DNA of 5,055 bases from NCBI GenBank assembly GCA_045658225.1, contig JAZOUO010000060.1, forward strand, positions 1 through 5,055. Reading direction: 5' to 3'. The notes beneath the pieces are model-generated. The model had not been told where the DNA came from and made no database searches. It saw nothing but the letters and a program-made list of their open reading frames with translations. Both the position numbers and the translations under genes were made by a program. Shown here piece by piece: positions 4,896 through 5,055 of the stretch (within the stretch, counting starts at the first letter, position 1; every line of letters starts with the position of its first letter). The stretch is from SVTX01 sp045658225 (GTDB taxonomy: Bacteria > Bacillota > Clostridia > Oscillospirales > CAG-272).

Positions 4896-5055
4896 AAAAA
4901 ATCAACTGTGCTGTAAAAGAAGACCATACACCGCAAATTCGTGTTTCCCCTCCACGCGATCTGCATACCTACTGCTCAAGGCAGGCAACCTCACGGCACA
5001 TCAAGTTTACCGCTTAATGCTGCTTAGTTCCCCATCTGACATGATTCACAGCTCT
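4896..5055 (-). ncRNA. ffs: Signal recognition particle RNA, large bacterial type (5' part outside window)
   Basis: The SRP RNA scaffolds Ffh and guides ribosomes making membrane and secreted proteins to FtsY and the translocon. The - strand carries the helix 8 signature GTCAG (5040-5036), a GGAA tetraloop (5031-5028) and AAGCAGC (5025-5019), followed by ATTAAGCGG and then GTGCCGTGAGGTTGCCTGC (4999-4981), all in the order of B. subtilis scRNA. About 130 nt follow the tetraloop down to a six-T run (4901-4896), which fits the 3' half of the roughly 270-nt large form. The 5' half, including the Alu-type helices, lies beyond the right edge. The usual CC/GG pairs below the tetraloop are replaced here by GG/CU, keeping the helix. 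The sequence before the T run (ACAGCACAGTTGAT) should pair with the missing 5' end. The order SRP RNA - dnaX - ybaB - recR matches B. subtilis. Confidence 0.92.

Overview
The window looks like a chromosomal segment of a Gram-positive bacterium of the Firmicutes (Bacillota), most likely class Clostridia. The evidence is the large Bacillus/Clostridium-type SRP RNA, the conserved order SRP RNA - dnaX - ybaB - recR, strong AAGGAG-type ribosome binding sites, and a PadR / HAAS(DUF1700) / DUF4097 cassette. Species and genus cannot be fixed from the sequence alone.

Left part, + strand (1-2099). Two tandem intrinsic terminators (9-37 and 43-68) close whatever lies upstream. A near-consensus sigma-A promoter (TTGACA, 17 bp, TATGAT, with an extended -10) follows, and an inverted repeat lies over its -10 box. 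It drives three overlapping genes: a small PadR-family repressor (159-479), a membrane protein with an N-terminal HAAS domain (472-1095), and a membrane-anchored DUF4097 beta-solenoid protein (1095-2063). The overlaps (8 nt, then 1 nt in TAATG) indicate tight translational coupling. The likely picture is an autoregulated envelope-associated operon. Its ligand and physiological output cannot be read from the sequence.

Middle and right part, - strand (2110-5055). A perfect 15-bp hairpin flanked by A and T runs (2066-2099) terminates both converging operons. Reading leftward from the right edge there are the 3' half of the SRP RNA (its 5' end lies beyond the window), a gene-free spacer of about 190 bp, then dnaX (tau subunit of the DNA polymerase III clamp loader), ybaB/ebfC (nucleoid-associated protein) and recR (recombination mediator). 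dnaX most probably starts at TTG 4707. The three protein genes are 1-20 nt apart and form the conserved replication/repair unit known from Bacillus subtilis and many Clostridia.

Points beyond routine annotation: a possible -1 frameshift site in the dnaX linker that would give a gamma-like 413-residue product; a strikingly regular 19-20-residue repeat in the DUF4097 protein; a 129-bp element between SRP RNA and dnaX with imperfect inverted ends and mutually exclusive internal hairpins, resembling a small dispersed repeat; and an SRP RNA whose apical helix 8 uses different base pairs from the common consensus. I found no CRISPR array, transposase, toxin-antitoxin pair or evident defence system.
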